Positions 7,154 through 17,669 of a DNA stretch of 64,000 nt are shown piece by piece; position 1 is the first letter of the stretch, and each line of letters opens with the position of its first letter. The position numbers and the translations under genes are program-made. The DNA comes from Thalassobacillus devorans (GTDB lineage Bacteria > Bacillota > Bacilli > Bacillales > Halobacillaceae), in contig NZ_JAASRY010000002.1 in the NCBI RefSeq assembly GCF_011761345.1, positions 186,001 through 250,000 of the forward strand. The letters run 5' to 3'. The notes beneath the pieces are model-generated. The model was given only the letters and a program-made list of their open reading frames with translations, was not told where the DNA came from and did no database searches.

Positions 7154-9864
7154 GCGTAACAGCGACGAAGCAAACTGCTTATATTATCTCCCATTCCCAT
7201 TGGGATCGGGAATGGTATATGTCATTGGAAGAACATCGTTATTATTTAGTGAAACTAATCGATGATGTACTGAATCAGCTTGAAAACAACCCCGATTTTC
7301 ATAGTTTTCATATGGACGGTCAGACCATTATGGTGGATGACTACCTTGAAGTTCGTCCCGAGAACCGGGAAAGGGTAGAGAAGCAGATAAAGGAGGGGCG
7401 AATGGTAATCGGCCCCTGGTATATCCTGCAGGATGCCTTTTTGACAAGTTCGGAGGCGAATCTCCGTAACCTGCTCTATGGAAAAAAAGACATGGAACGC
7501 TGGGGGCAGGAAGGTGGCATTGGATATTTTCCTGATACGTTCGGTATCTATGGACAGGCGCCTCAAATTTTAAAACAGGCAAATATGGGTGTCGCTGCTT
7601 TTGGAAGAGGCGTCACGCCTACAGGGTTCAATAACCAGGTGTTTCAAAATGAATATTCGTCACCTTACTCGGAGCTTTCCTGGGAAGCACCGGACGGTTC
7701 GAGTGTCCTTGGTATTCTGTTTGCAAACTGGTACTCGAATGGGAATGAAATTCCAGTGGAAGAAGAAGCAGCAAAAAATTATTGGAATAAGAAGCTTGAA
7801 GAGTCCGGGCGTTATGCTTCTACCAAACATTTGCTGTATATGAATGGCTGTGATCACCAGCCGGTCCAGACAGATGTGACAACTGCGATTGAACGAGCGA
7901 ACCAGCTCTATCCGGATGTCCAATTCAAGCATGCAAGCTTTCAAGAATATGTAGCAAATGTAAAAAATGACCTTCCCGAGAGTCTGCAAACCATTCAAGG
8001 TGAACTGCGCAACCAGAAAACGGATGGATGGTCCACACTTGTCAACACAGCCTCCGCCCGCATTTATTTGAAACAGGCGAATGATCATTCCCAGACACTT
8101 CTCGAGAATTACGTGGAGCCATTAGGGCTGTTTGCATCGGATCGCTCGTTTTACCGCTCCTACACCGAGTACTTCTGGAAACTGTTGATGCAAAACCATC
8201 CCCATGACAGTATTTGCGGGTGCAGTGTCGATTCGGTACATAGGGAAATGGCGACCCGGTTTGAGAAGGTGTCCCTGGGAGCTCAAAAATTTCTTGAAGA
8301 ACAAATGCAGCAAGTCACACAAACCATTGATACGACTCACAATAACCCGGAGGCGATTCCGCTAGTCGTGTTTCATACCTCTGGAAAACAAGCCTCCAAA
8401 GTAGTGAAAGCGAAGGTAATGGTGAAGAAGATTTACTTCGAGGAAATGGATTTTCAGAAGATCCCGGAAAAATTGAACAGCGAGGAGCTGCCGGAATATG
8501 TAATGGAACTTGATGATGGTAGGGAGATTTCATGTGATGTGAAGGATCTCGGTGTCCGGTTTGGCTATGACCTCCCACATGATGGATTTAGAAGACCATA
8601 CTATGGCAGAGAAGTAGAAGTGACATTCCTTCAGGAAGAAGCCAATCGTGTCGGCTATAATTGCTGCTTCCTTATACCCCATACTTCCAGGGGCAATAAG
8701 GAATCACTGATCTGGAATAGTAAAGAAAAACGACTGGAAAATGAAACCGTTGTCGTGGAGATTCATGCGAACGGCAGCTATTCGCTTACCGATAAGCGTA
8801 CGAACCATACGTATCCTTTGCTTGGAATCTATGAAAATACCGGAGATATTGGAAATGAATATATGTACAAGCAGTCATCGGACGGAAATGCGATCACATC
8901 AGCGAATGAAGTGGCTGATATCGAGGTGCTGGAAGACAGTCCTTTAAGTGCAAAGATAAGGCTGCATTCAAGCTTGACTGTCCCTCTATCGGCCGATGAA
9001 CAGCTGCAAAAAGAGCGGGAGAAGCTGATCTGGCACCCGGAAAGAAGGGCAGGACGGAGTGATGAAACGACAGTCATTCCTATCTGCACAACCTTGACGC
9101 TCGATAAGGGAGCAAATGGTCTAAAAGTGGACGTAGCAATGGATAACACTGGCCGTGATCATCGTATGCGCGCTTTGTTTCCAGTCGGGGGCAAGGCTGA
9201 GCATCATTATGCTGACAGCATTTTTGAAATAGTTAAACGGCCGAATGAACCGGAACAGGAATGGACAAATCCATCGGTCATGCATCACATGCAGCGTTTT
9301 GTCAGCATGAATGATGACAGATTCGGTTTGACGATTGCTGGCAAGGGGTTACACGAATATGAAATTATCGACAAGGATACGATTGCGATTACACTCCTTC
9401 GGGCTGTTGGAGAGATGGGGGATTGGGGTGTGTTTGAGACGCCTGAAGCTCAATGTCAGGGGATAAATCATGCTTCGTTCATGATCATTCCTCATGAATC
9501 AAGTGTGCTTGAATCCAAAGCTTATTTAGAAGCCTATTCCTATCCATATACCCCGCCAGTAGTTCAGGATAGTCAGCATCCAGGGGAGCTACCAAAGACA
9601 GGAACAGAATTTCACTGGGAAGGAGACCTGGCACTGACCAGTGTGAAAGTAGCGGAAGGTGAAAGTGGTACGGTCTTGAGATGGTACAACCCGAACAATC
9701 ATCCTGTTACCCTTTCGCTCGCTTATCCAGATGCTGCGGAATGCTATCTATCTGATGTGCTGGAGCAAAAGAATGATCGATTAGGTGGTACTACCATCAA
9801 TCGTACTGTAAACCCTTTTGAAATTGTGACATTGGTTGTAACGAAAAAGAAAGAGAAGGAGTAG
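7150..9864 (+). CDS. GH38 alpha-mannosidase (MngB-like, 904 aa)
   Basis: GH38 enzymes are zinc-dependent retaining alpha-mannosidases. The N-terminal HSHWDREW motif (H15-W22) supplies zinc ligands, and GYFPDTFG holds the predicted nucleophile Asp129. A central three-helix region with QNHPHDSICGCS adds further active-site residues. A beta-rich C-terminal half completes a normal full-length architecture. There is no signal peptide, so it works on imported oligosaccharides. The gene starts at the stop of the YesL-like gene (ATGA) and lies 6 nt before the GH125 gene. With GH125 and the second GH38 it should remove alpha-1,2-, 1,3- and 1,6-linked mannose. The exact linkage preference cannot be read from sequence. 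Confidence 0.9.
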   Translation: MSVTATKQTAYIISHSHWDREWYMSLEEHRYYLVKLIDDVLNQLENNPDFHSFHMDGQTIMVDDYLEVRPENRERVEKQIKEGRMVIGPWYILQDAFLTSSEANLRNLLYGKKDMERWGQEGGIGYFPDTFGIYGQAPQILKQANMGVAAFGRGVTPTGFNNQVFQNEYSSPYSELSWEAPDGSSVLGILFANWYSNGNEIPVEEEAAKNYWNKKLEESGRYASTKHLLYMNGCDHQPVQTDVTTAIERANQLYPDVQFKHASFQEYVANVKNDLPESLQTIQGELRNQKTDGWSTLVNTASARIYLKQANDHSQTLLENYVEPLGLFASDRSFYRSYTEYFWKLLMQNHPHDSICGCSVDSVHREMATRFEKVSLGAQKFLEEQMQQVTQTIDTTHNNPEAIPLVVFHTSGKQASKVVKAKVMVKKIYFEEMDFQKIPEKLNSEELPEYVMELDDGREISCDVKDLGVRFGYDLPHDGFRRPYYGREVEVTFLQEEANRVGYNCCFLIPHTSRGNKESLIWNSKEKRLENETVVVEIHANGSYSLTDKRTNHTYPLLGIYENTGDIGNEYMYKQSSDGNAITSANEVADIEVLEDSPLSAKIRLHSSLTVPLSADEQLQKEREKLIWHPERRAGRSDETTVIPICTTLTLDKGANGLKVDVAMDNTGRDHRMRALFPVGGKAEHHYADSIFEIVKRPNEPEQEWTNPSVMHHMQRFVSMNDDRFGLTIAGKGLHEYEIIDKDTIAITLLRAVGEMGDWGVFETPEAQCQGINHASFMIIPHESSVLESKAYLEAYSYPYTPPVVQDSQHPGELPKTGTEFHWEGDLALTSVKVAEGESGTVLRWYNPNNHPVTLSLAYPDAAECYLSDVLEQKNDRLGGTTINRTVNPFEIVTLVVTKKKEKE

Positions 9865-9870
9865 TAGCAT

Positions 9871-11193
9871 ATGATTGAAGAGAAAAAAACAACCCCTGAA
9901 TCATTTGAAACCATTATCGAAAAGGTCAATCAAGCGTACCCGGAGGATCCGGAGCTTCAGAAGTTGTTCCGCCAATGTTTTTTGAATACGTATCAGACTA
10001 CCCTTCAGGATGATGCAGAAGGAACGTTTGTCATTACCGGTGATATTCCTGCGATGTGGCTGAGAGATTCAGCGGCACAAGTGCGTCCCTACCTGACCGT
10101 AGCAGGAGAAGATGAGGAAGTTGCGAGGTGGCTGAAACAGGTGGTCCAGAGGCAGTGGAGTTATATTCTGCACGATCCCTATGCCAATGCATTTAACCGG
10201 GAAGCAACCGGAGCAGGGCATCAGGAGGATCACACCGAAATGAGCCCGCTAATATGGGAAAGAAAATATGAGGTCGATTCCCTTTGCTATCCCATTCAGT
10301 TGACTTACCTTTACTGGAAGGCTACAGGAGATAACGACATTCTTTCTCCACAGTTGAAACAGGTACTTGAAACGATTTATAAGGTTTGGAAAATTGAGCA
10401 GCATCATGAAGAACAATCGCCTTACTTGTTTGAACGAAGTGGTTGCAGGGTCTCGGATACGCTGCTTCGTGATGGTAAAGGTGGAGATTCCACCTATACA
10501 GGAATGACATGGTCGGGCTTTCGCCCAAGTGACGATGCCTGTCTGTATGGCTATCTTATTCCGGCCAATATGTTTGCAACTGTTGTCCTGGAGTATGCCA
10601 ATGAAATGCTCACAGTCATGGGGGAAGACAGGCTGGCTGACCAAATGATGCAGCTGCGGGGAGAAATCCAAGAGGGCATCGAAGGATACGGGAAGATTGA
10701 CCATCCGATTTTTAATGAAATGTATGTCTATGAAACAGATGGAAAAGGCGGAGTCAATCTGATGGATGATGCAAATGTTCCAAGCTTGCTCTCTATGCCT
10801 TACCTCGGATACTGCACAGCTGATGAGCCACGGTATCAAAATACTCGTCAGTTCTTATTGAGCAGGCATAATCCTTATTATTACGAAGGGGAAGTTGCGA
10901 AAGGAATTGGAAGCCCGCATACGCCTGATCACTACATCTGGCATATTGCCTTAGCAATCCAGGGAATGACAGCGACAGAAACATCAGAGAGACAAAGCAT
11001 CCTGAACATGATGAAAAATACGCACGGCAACACCTTCTATATGCATGAAGGATTTAACGCCAGTCATCCGGAGCAGTATACGCGGTCATGGTTTGCCTGG
11101 GCAAACTCCATGTTCAGTGAATTTGTGCTCAGTACCATCGGCGTTTATGTACCGGGAAGCCCCCTTGAGCGGTTAGCCGTACAAAAAAATTAA
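9871..11193 (+). CDS. GH125 exo-alpha-1,6-mannosidase
   Basis: GH125 (formerly DUF1237) proteins are inverting exo-alpha-1,6-mannosidases known from Streptococcus and Clostridium N-glycan loci. The (alpha/alpha)6-barrel signature is clear: GDIPAMWLRDSAAQVRPYL near residue 55, then FNREATGAGHQEDHT, WERKYEVDSLCYP, TGMTWSGFRPSDDAC and NMMKNTHGNTFYMHEGF. At 440 residues it is full length with no signal peptide, so it is cytoplasmic. A GGAG-type site lies before the ATG. It sits between two GH38 genes, the arrangement expected for full trimming of high-mannose glycans. Confidence 0.93.
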   Translation: MIEEKKTTPESFETIIEKVNQAYPEDPELQKLFRQCFLNTYQTTLQDDAEGTFVITGDIPAMWLRDSAAQVRPYLTVAGEDEEVARWLKQVVQRQWSYILHDPYANAFNREATGAGHQEDHTEMSPLIWERKYEVDSLCYPIQLTYLYWKATGDNDILSPQLKQVLETIYKVWKIEQHHEEQSPYLFERSGCRVSDTLLRDGKGGDSTYTGMTWSGFRPSDDACLYGYLIPANMFATVVLEYANEMLTVMGEDRLADQMMQLRGEIQEGIEGYGKIDHPIFNEMYVYETDGKGGVNLMDDANVPSLLSMPYLGYCTADEPRYQNTRQFLLSRHNPYYYEGEVAKGIGSPHTPDHYIWHIALAIQGMTATETSERQSILNMMKNTHGNTFYMHEGFNASHPEQYTRSWFAWANSMFSEFVLSTIGVYVPGSPLERLAVQKN

Positions 11194-11211
11194 TAGTTGA
11201 GGAGGGACGAT

Positions 11212-14200
11212 ATGTTTTATCGAGTAGAAAAACTGCAAAATCGAATCCACGAAATTGATCGGTACCGTTATCGCCATAAACAGTATATTCCTTCTTTCTC
11301 TATCTATGAACCGGATAAAGGCGAGGAGATCACCTTGCCCGAAGAGTACTCCAACCAAGTGATGGAACGGAATGATACCTGGTCAGGGAGAGACCGGTAT
11401 GTATGGCTGCATACACGGCTGCAATTTCCCGAAATATTCAAGGATGAGCAAGTTGTGTTGTTTGTGGATGCCGGGCGAACAGGGGGAGGCAACAATTCAG
11501 GCTTTGAAGCACTCCTTTATGTGAACCGTAATCCATTTCAAGGAGTCGATTCCAATCATAAAGAAGTGATCCTCCCATCTCCACTCCCGGAGGAAATAGA
11601 TATTGATCTGATGCTTTGGTCGGGACTTGAAGGCGGAGGACATCCTCAGGAGCAATACTATAGATTGAAGGAAGCATGGTTTGGCGTTCTTGACCAGCGT
11701 GTAGATCAATTCTATTATCTGTCGACTGCTGTGCTTGATGCTATTAAGAATCAGCCGGAGAATGAAGCTGGCAGGTCGATGCTGCTGAATCTATTGAATA
11801 AAGCTTTTCAGTCCATTGATTGGTCTGATCCTGGGTCTGATGCTTTTTATGAGAGCATTTATGAAGCATATTCCCTACTGGAAGACGATCTGACAGCAGT
11901 GGAAAAGCAGTCGGACATTACGATTCATACCATCGGTCATTCGCATATTGACCTCGCCTGGCTGTGGCGGGTGAAGCATACCAAAGAAAAAGCGAAACGG
12001 ACATTTTCTACGGTCTTGAGATTAGCCGAGCTTTATCCCGATTACATCTATTTACAAAGTCAGCCACAGCTTTATCAATGGATGAAGGAACAAGAACCTG
12101 AGCTCTACCAACGGATAAAGGAACGAATAAAGGATGGACAGTGGGAAATCGAAGGAGCGATGTGGGTAGAGGCAGATTGCAACATCCCATCGGGTGAATC
12201 GCTTGTCCGGCAGCTCCTGTATGGAAAGAAATTCATTAAAGATGAATTTCAAAAAGATAGCCGGATTCTATGGCTGCCTGATGTTTTTGGATACAGCTGG
12301 GCGTTACCGCAAATTCTGAAGAAATCAGGCGTTGATACCTTTATGACCACCAAAATCAGCTGGAATCAATATAACCGCATGCCGCATGATACTTTTCATT
12401 GGAAAGGGATTGATGGCACAGAAATATTGACTCATTTTGTAACGACACCGGAGCCTGGCCGCCCGGAGGATGCCTGGTTTTACACCTACAACGGACTTAT
12501 TACTGGGGAGACAGTTAAAGGAATATGGGAGAAATATCAGGATAAAGCAATCAATCGTGATTTGCTGCTTGCTTATGGATACGGTGATGGCGGCGGAGGA
12601 GTGAATCGGGACATGCTGGAGTTAAAACGTCAATTTGACCGTATTCCTGGCATTCCTGCCGTCCAGTCGTCAACGATTACGGATTATTTTAATAAGCTCC
12701 ATGAAAATGTGAAAGAAACCGATGAATACGTCCACACCTGGGACGGGGAATTGTACCTGGAATACCATCGTGGCACATATACCAGCCAGGCGAACATGAA
12801 ACGGCAAAATCGAAGACTGGAACAAGCCTATAGAGCAGTGGAACTGTTAGCCGTCAGAGACGGTATTAATAAAGGATGGTCCGAATATCCTGCTGCTTCG
12901 ATAGAAAATGGATGGAAAAAAATCCTCCTGAATCAGTTCCATGATATTATCCCTGGTTCTTCCATTACCGAGGTATATGCAGATGCTGATAAAGAATACG
13001 CAGAAGCGTGGGGAATTGTAGAGGAGATCAAGGAACAGCACAAACACCTTGCGCAGAAAGAGAAAAATGATAGCTGGTCTGTCTTTCATCCATTACAATA
13101 TAAGAAAGATATATTACTTACGATCCCGGATCATTCCGCTGCTTCTTATCAAATGAATGGCAAGTCGCTTCTAACGCAAGAAACGGCCTCAGGCGATCGG
13201 CTTGTTTTAGTTGAAGAGGTGAAACCATTCGCCTATCACACGATAGAACCTGGAGAAGGAGTCCAAAAAGACAAGACTCCTTTGAGCCATGTCAACCTGG
13301 AAGAACGAACGCTGAAGAATGATCGATATGAGATGGAATGGAACCGATTTGGCCAGCTGACACGGGTTTTTGACAAGTTAGAACAACGGGAAATGCTTTC
13401 GTCAGAATCTCCTGGTAATGTGTTCCGGATATTTGAAGATAAACCTATGGCGCATGATGCCTGGGATATTGATCTGTTTTATCAGGAAAAGTCGAAGGTA
13501 ATTGACACCTTTAAAAGCTGCGAACTGATAGAAAATGGACCTCTGAGGACTACCTTACGCTTTACGTGGGAATGGCCAGGTGCAGACATCGTCCAGCTCA
13601 TGCACTGCTATAAGCATACGGCTAGAATCGACTTCGAAACCAAAGTGGATTGGACAGCGAGGCAGCAGCTTCTGAAGGTCGAATTTCCACTTGCGATCCG
13701 AACGACAGATGCGATCTTTGACATCCAATTCGGGAATGTCAAAAGGCCGACCCACTGGAATACTTCCTGGGATGCAGCTAGGTTTGAAAGCGTAGGGCAC
13801 AAATGGGCCGCTCTTTCGGAGCCTTATTATGGTATCAGCTTAATGAATGATTGCAAGTATGGATATTCTGCTAAAGACAATGTGCTATCGCTGACACTTC
13901 TAAAGGGAGCGATCCATCCAGATCCATATGCTGATATTGGTGTGCACCATTTTACGTATTCGATTTTTCCATTTGGAGGAGAAGGAAACAAGCGAGAGGT
14001 GGAAAAGGAAGCAGCCTATCTGGATACAGAATGGTTTGTCACGGAAGGCGAGATAGAAGCAGCCTATCATCATCCTTTTCTAACGGTCTCCAGTGATCAG
14101 GTCGTCATTGATGCTGTGAAAAAGGCGGAGTTAAGTGACAAAGTGATTGTCAGAATGCATGAGATGGAAGGCGCATCTGGCCGCGTCCACCTCGAGGCTG

Positions 14201-14349
14201 GCTGCCCTGTTAAGGGATGGCGAGAAGTCAATTTGATGGAAGAGGACCTGCTAAGAGAAGTGAAAGAAGAGCCGATTCAACTGTCATTTTCTCCATATGA
14301 ACTGAAATCAGTCGAGCTTACAATAAATGAACAAAACAGGGATATATAG
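11212..14349 (+). CDS. GH38 alpha-mannosidase, long Ams1-like form (1045 aa)
   Basis: This second GH38 belongs to the longer branch related to yeast Ams1. About 245 N-terminal residues precede the catalytic start IGHSHIDLAWLW, which holds the zinc ligands. WLPDVFGYSWALPQ carries the predicted nucleophile Asp, and LLNQFHDIIPGSS the later active-site segment. No signal peptide is present. The ATG at 11212 is chosen because GAGGAGGG lies 7 nt upstream; the frame also stays open from a TTG at 11197 inside that site. It differs strongly from the 7150-9864 enzyme, so the two probably cut different linkages. A terminator hairpin straddles its stop codon, closing the operon. Confidence 0.9.
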   Translation: MFYRVEKLQNRIHEIDRYRYRHKQYIPSFSIYEPDKGEEITLPEEYSNQVMERNDTWSGRDRYVWLHTRLQFPEIFKDEQVVLFVDAGRTGGGNNSGFEALLYVNRNPFQGVDSNHKEVILPSPLPEEIDIDLMLWSGLEGGGHPQEQYYRLKEAWFGVLDQRVDQFYYLSTAVLDAIKNQPENEAGRSMLLNLLNKAFQSIDWSDPGSDAFYESIYEAYSLLEDDLTAVEKQSDITIHTIGHSHIDLAWLWRVKHTKEKAKRTFSTVLRLAELYPDYIYLQSQPQLYQWMKEQEPELYQRIKERIKDGQWEIEGAMWVEADCNIPSGESLVRQLLYGKKFIKDEFQKDSRILWLPDVFGYSWALPQILKKSGVDTFMTTKISWNQYNRMPHDTFHWKGIDGTEILTHFVTTPEPGRPEDAWFYTYNGLITGETVKGIWEKYQDKAINRDLLLAYGYGDGGGGVNRDMLELKRQFDRIPGIPAVQSSTITDYFNKLHENVKETDEYVHTWDGELYLEYHRGTYTSQANMKRQNRRLEQAYRAVELLAVRDGINKGWSEYPAASIENGWKKILLNQFHDIIPGSSITEVYADADKEYAEAWGIVEEIKEQHKHLAQKEKNDSWSVFHPLQYKKDILLTIPDHSAASYQMNGKSLLTQETASGDRLVLVEEVKPFAYHTIEPGEGVQKDKTPLSHVNLEERTLKNDRYEMEWNRFGQLTRVFDKLEQREMLSSESPGNVFRIFEDKPMAHDAWDIDLFYQEKSKVIDTFKSCELIENGPLRTTLRFTWEWPGADIVQLMHCYKHTARIDFETKVDWTARQQLLKVEFPLAIRTTDAIFDIQFGNVKRPTHWNTSWDAARFESVGHKWAALSEPYYGISLMNDCKYGYSAKDNVLSLTLLKGAIHPDPYADIGVHHFTYSIFPFGGEGNKREVEKEAAYLDTEWFVTEGEIEAAYHHPFLTVSSDQVVIDAVKKAELSDKVIVRMHEMEGASGRVHLEAGCPVKGWREVNLMEEDLLREVKEEPIQLSFSPYELKSVELTINEQNRDI

Positions 14350-14364
14350 CTATCCCTGTTTTGT
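14331..14364. terminator. Hairpin terminator straddling the GH38 stop codon
   Basis: A perfect 14-bp inverted repeat, ACAAAACAGGGATA (14331-14344) and TATCCCTGTTTTGT (14351-14364), has the TAG stop (14347-14349) in its loop. The right arm ends TGTTTTGT, giving a modest U-rich tail. It separates the glycosidase operon from the two-component genes. Confidence 0.65.
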
Positions 14365-14397
14365 GCTATCATTGGTTAATAACTAGGATGTGAAACT

Positions 14398-14413
14398 ATG
14401 AAAGCGCTTATCA
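14398..14413 (+). promoter_or_regulatory. cre-like box overlapping the sensor-kinase start codon
   Basis: ATGAAAGCGCTTATCA matches the cre consensus at most positions, including the central AAGCGCTT. Its first three bases are the start codon of the histidine kinase. CcpA bound here would block transcription or initiation of the regulatory pair. Confidence 0.5.
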
Positions 14414-16161
14414 GTCTTATAAAAAAACTTAGTGGGCGAATGTTTTACCGCATTTTTTTCACTTACACGACGATTATTCTTATGGCGATGTCGGCGTTGT
14501 TTATTATTCTTTCCTCCTATTATTCTGATTTTGTCATTCAAAGAGAAATGGATCGTCAGCGAAATGTAATAGAAGAGATTCAATCGGAGCTTCAAAAGAA
14601 ACATGCCTTCGTCAAACAAGGCATCCGGCAGCTTTACTTAGACAAAACTTTGCTTCAGGATCTGTCATTTGCGCTTCAGCATGATTACCAGGCTTACCTC
14701 GATTATCGACTGGACAAGTACTATGAAAGCGACTCGTTAGTTCCTTATAACTTTGATATCTTTGTCAGTAACTATTTTTCCAGTGATTCAGAGGTTATTG
14801 CTGCAGTGGTAAGAAATGAGGTCTATGGTTCAAAATATGAATATATTTACAACCATTCGCAATGGAATTTGTTGGATGACGACGAAAAAGAGCTTCTGAG
14901 AACGCCTAAGAATGTCCATGTGCTCAGTGAGCAAATCAACGATCCAACATCACTGGACAAGTTAGGTACCATTGATGTCCTTTTTTCGTACCGCAATATT
15001 GATCAGCTATTAACTGTCAGAGAAAATCTATCAGATGTTTCCTTTAAGTTAATAGATGCAGAAGGAAATGTACGCTATGCATTCGGTGAGGGAGATTACC
15101 AGGCGGAAAAAACGCTGACGTATCAATCGATCCAGGATGGGTACATAGAAGACAATGGTTATCTTGTTCAAGGGCTGGTGGACCCTGTCAGTGAGCTTAT
15201 GATTACAGCCGCCATCCCGGAATCAAAAGTCGAGAATCTCACTTCTTATAAATTATCGATATTTCTGATCATTCTTGTATTGACGCTATTCTCCATTGGT
15301 ATTCCTTTTTTATCTCTAAAAAACTATTCGAAACGGGTCAATCAAATGAATCGAAAAATGAAGGAAGTGCAAAAAGGGGATCTTAGCGTCAGGATGGATA
15401 CAACAACAGCCGATGATGACTTGAATGTTATATCCTCCACCTTCAATGAGACACTGGATACGTTAGAAGAATATATAAACAAGGTGTATTTCTCAAGACT
15501 CAAACAGAAGGAAGCCGAGCTAGCCAACCTGCAGGCTCAAATCAATCCACACTTTCTTTACAATACACTTGAAGCAATTCGGATGAAGGCTATTGCGGAG
15601 GGTGGCAGAGTAACGGGAAAAATGATTGTACAGCTGGCCGATCTATTCCGTTATTCCTTGCAAACGGCTGAGCTCATCCCAATATTGGATGAAAAAGATC
15701 ATGCGTATCAATACCTGGAGCTTTTTAAAATCAGGTTTCCGAATCAGCTGACAAGTGAATTCCACATCGACCCGGCTGTAATGGATGCTTATGTTCCTCC
15801 TTTTATCCTGCAGCCAATTATCGAAAATTATTTGCTGCATGGATTGAAAAGGGATCGCTTGGATAATAAGGTCTCTACCAGAATTACTAAAAAAGGCGAG
15901 TTGTTACACATCGTGATAGAGGACAATGGAAAAGGAATAGAACCACAACATCTAGAGGAAATTCAGGAACGTCTGGCCAGTAAACACCAAACATCCAGTT
16001 CCATAGGACTTGGGAATGTAAATGAACGAATTAAGATGAAGTTTGGAGATGATTATGGAATTAAGTTAAATAGTGAGCCAGGGTCTCATACCATCGTACA
16101 AATTGTAATGCCATTATTGAAAGAGGTGGAAAGTCATGATCAACGTTATGCTAGTGGATGA
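14398..16161 (+). CDS. YesM-like sensor histidine kinase
   Basis: The protein has two membrane segments (about residues 20-43 and 281-303) around an extracellular sensor domain, then a HAMP linker and a LytS/YesM-type kinase core. The phosphoacceptor His is H385 in QINPHFLYNTLE. The ATP-binding domain shows IIENYLLHGLK (N box), EDNGKGI (G1) and SIGLGNVNERI (G2). Such kinases sit next to carbohydrate ABC transporters and sense extracellular sugars directly or through the binding protein. The ATG has an AGGATG site upstream and lies within a cre-like box. It overlaps the response regulator by 26 nt. The likely signal is N-glycan oligosaccharide, inferred from its position. Confidence 0.88.
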   Translation: MKALISLIKKLSGRMFYRIFFTYTTIILMAMSALFIILSSYYSDFVIQREMDRQRNVIEEIQSELQKKHAFVKQGIRQLYLDKTLLQDLSFALQHDYQAYLDYRLDKYYESDSLVPYNFDIFVSNYFSSDSEVIAAVVRNEVYGSKYEYIYNHSQWNLLDDDEKELLRTPKNVHVLSEQINDPTSLDKLGTIDVLFSYRNIDQLLTVRENLSDVSFKLIDAEGNVRYAFGEGDYQAEKTLTYQSIQDGYIEDNGYLVQGLVDPVSELMITAAIPESKVENLTSYKLSIFLIILVLTLFSIGIPFLSLKNYSKRVNQMNRKMKEVQKGDLSVRMDTTTADDDLNVISSTFNETLDTLEEYINKVYFSRLKQKEAELANLQAQINPHFLYNTLEAIRMKAIAEGGRVTGKMIVQLADLFRYSLQTAELIPILDEKDHAYQYLELFKIRFPNQLTSEFHIDPAVMDAYVPPFILQPIIENYLLHGLKRDRLDNKVSTRITKKGELLHIVIEDNGKGIEPQHLEEIQERLASKHQTSSSIGLGNVNERIKMKFGDDYGIKLNSEPGSHTIVQIVMPLLKEVESHDQRYASG

Positions 16162-17656
16162 TGAACCGCTGATTGTCGAAGGAATGCAGAATATCATTGA
16201 TTGGGAAGCTTATGGGTTCAAGGTAACCGCTGCTGCTTCTAATGGAAAGGAAGCTTACGCCAAAATCCAGGAAATTAAGGTGGATGTCCTGATTACAGAT
16301 ATACAGATGCCGGAAATGACAGGTCTTGAGCTCATTGAAGCGGTAAAAGAAAAGAACCCTTCGGTTCGCTCCATTGTCTTGACCGGTTTTCGTGAATTCC
16401 ATCTGATTAAAAAAGGGCTCAACCTTGGGATTGAGAATTACCTGCTTAAACCGATTAATGAAGAAGAACTGGTTTCTTCTCTATTACATATTAAAGAAAA
16501 ACTAAGCCATTCGATGCTTCAGGAAGAATCAGAACTGGTCCTCCGTGATCATGCGATCTGGCGCTGGATGCAGGGGAAAATGAATGAAGAAGAATGTATT
16601 AGAAGGCTATCACTTTACCCGGATATCCAACTGGAACCTGAATATGCCATTGCTCTGTTGAAAATCGACTGGGAAGGAAAAGCGGAAGACCTGTTACGGA
16701 AAACACAGTCTAATTTAGAGAGTGAAACATCTGCAGTCTGTGTACTAACTCCCATGGGTGATCTATTGCTGTTATGGAGCTATTATGACGAGCTTGATAG
16801 CTGGAAAGGTGAGTGGGAACATGTAGAACAGGTGCTTGAACGTTATGATTTGGCAAGTGAACTAGTCTCTGCACACCAGACCGGAATAACGTCCATTGGT
16901 TCAATACCTGAGATATATCGAGAACTGGAAAGGCATTGTGAGTTAAAGCTGCTGCTTCCGGAAGAAGACCACCAGCTGGCAGATGAACTTTATTCCGATT
17001 ATTTCATAAACCAGGTGCATGACTTGAAGCGATCCAGTAACTTTCTTCGCCCTGAATTACTTGAACAGTTGGCCAACCGGGAATTTCAGAATGTAATTAA
17101 TTCGATGGAGCAGCTATTGGATTACTTTGAAAAACAGCTACAGACACTTATGTTAAAAAGTATTCTATTAGAATTGTTCTATCATATAAAAAACAATTTT
17201 TTCATCCCGCTCGAATATGAAGATTATGTAACGATGGTGCATGAAATCATGTCCACGGAAACAAAAGAGGATGGAGTCGAGGTTCTGAAGAAGTGTATTA
17301 AACTGATCGACCATCCACCTGTTAAAGAAAGGGAATACAGCCCGATTATTGAAACGGTCCTGCAATACATCCACCAGAATTATAGCGAGGATCTTTCCCT
17401 TAAAACGCTTGGACATCAGTTTCATGTGAATTCTATCTATCTTGGACAGCTTTTTCAAAAAGAGGTGTCTTCTTCATTTACGAAGTATCTGAACCGGATT
17501 CGAATTGAACGGGCCAAACAGTATTTACAGAACTCCCATGAGAAAGCAGGCAGTATCGGGAAAAAAGTCGGCTATGCCGATGCCACCTATTTTTATAAAC
17601 AGTTTAAAAAGCTGGAAGATGTTACACCGACAGAATGGCGCCACCAGCATAAATAG
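16136..17656 (+). CDS. YesN-like response regulator with AraC-type DNA-binding domain
   Basis: The receiver domain (residues 1-120) has the acidic pair DD at 8-9, phosphoacceptor Asp55 in LITDIQMPEMTG, and Lys in NYLLKPINEEE. A variable central region follows. The C-terminal AraC/XylS double helix-turn-helix (about 405-505) contains LYLGQLFQKEV-like and GYADATYFYKQFKKLEDVTPTEWR segments. It should activate the transporter genes that follow and perhaps the glycosidase operon. The AGGTGG site 6 nt before ATG supports this start. A terminator follows the stop. Confidence 0.88.
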   Translation: MINVMLVDDEPLIVEGMQNIIDWEAYGFKVTAAASNGKEAYAKIQEIKVDVLITDIQMPEMTGLELIEAVKEKNPSVRSIVLTGFREFHLIKKGLNLGIENYLLKPINEEELVSSLLHIKEKLSHSMLQEESELVLRDHAIWRWMQGKMNEEECIRRLSLYPDIQLEPEYAIALLKIDWEGKAEDLLRKTQSNLESETSAVCVLTPMGDLLLLWSYYDELDSWKGEWEHVEQVLERYDLASELVSAHQTGITSIGSIPEIYRELERHCELKLLLPEEDHQLADELYSDYFINQVHDLKRSSNFLRPELLEQLANREFQNVINSMEQLLDYFEKQLQTLMLKSILLELFYHIKNNFFIPLEYEDYVTMVHEIMSTETKEDGVEVLKKCIKLIDHPPVKEREYSPIIETVLQYIHQNYSEDLSLKTLGHQFHVNSIYLGQLFQKEVSSSFTKYLNRIRIERAKQYLQNSHEKAGSIGKKVGYADATYFYKQFKKLEDVTPTEWRHQHK

Positions 17657-17669
17657 CGGAATATATCAG

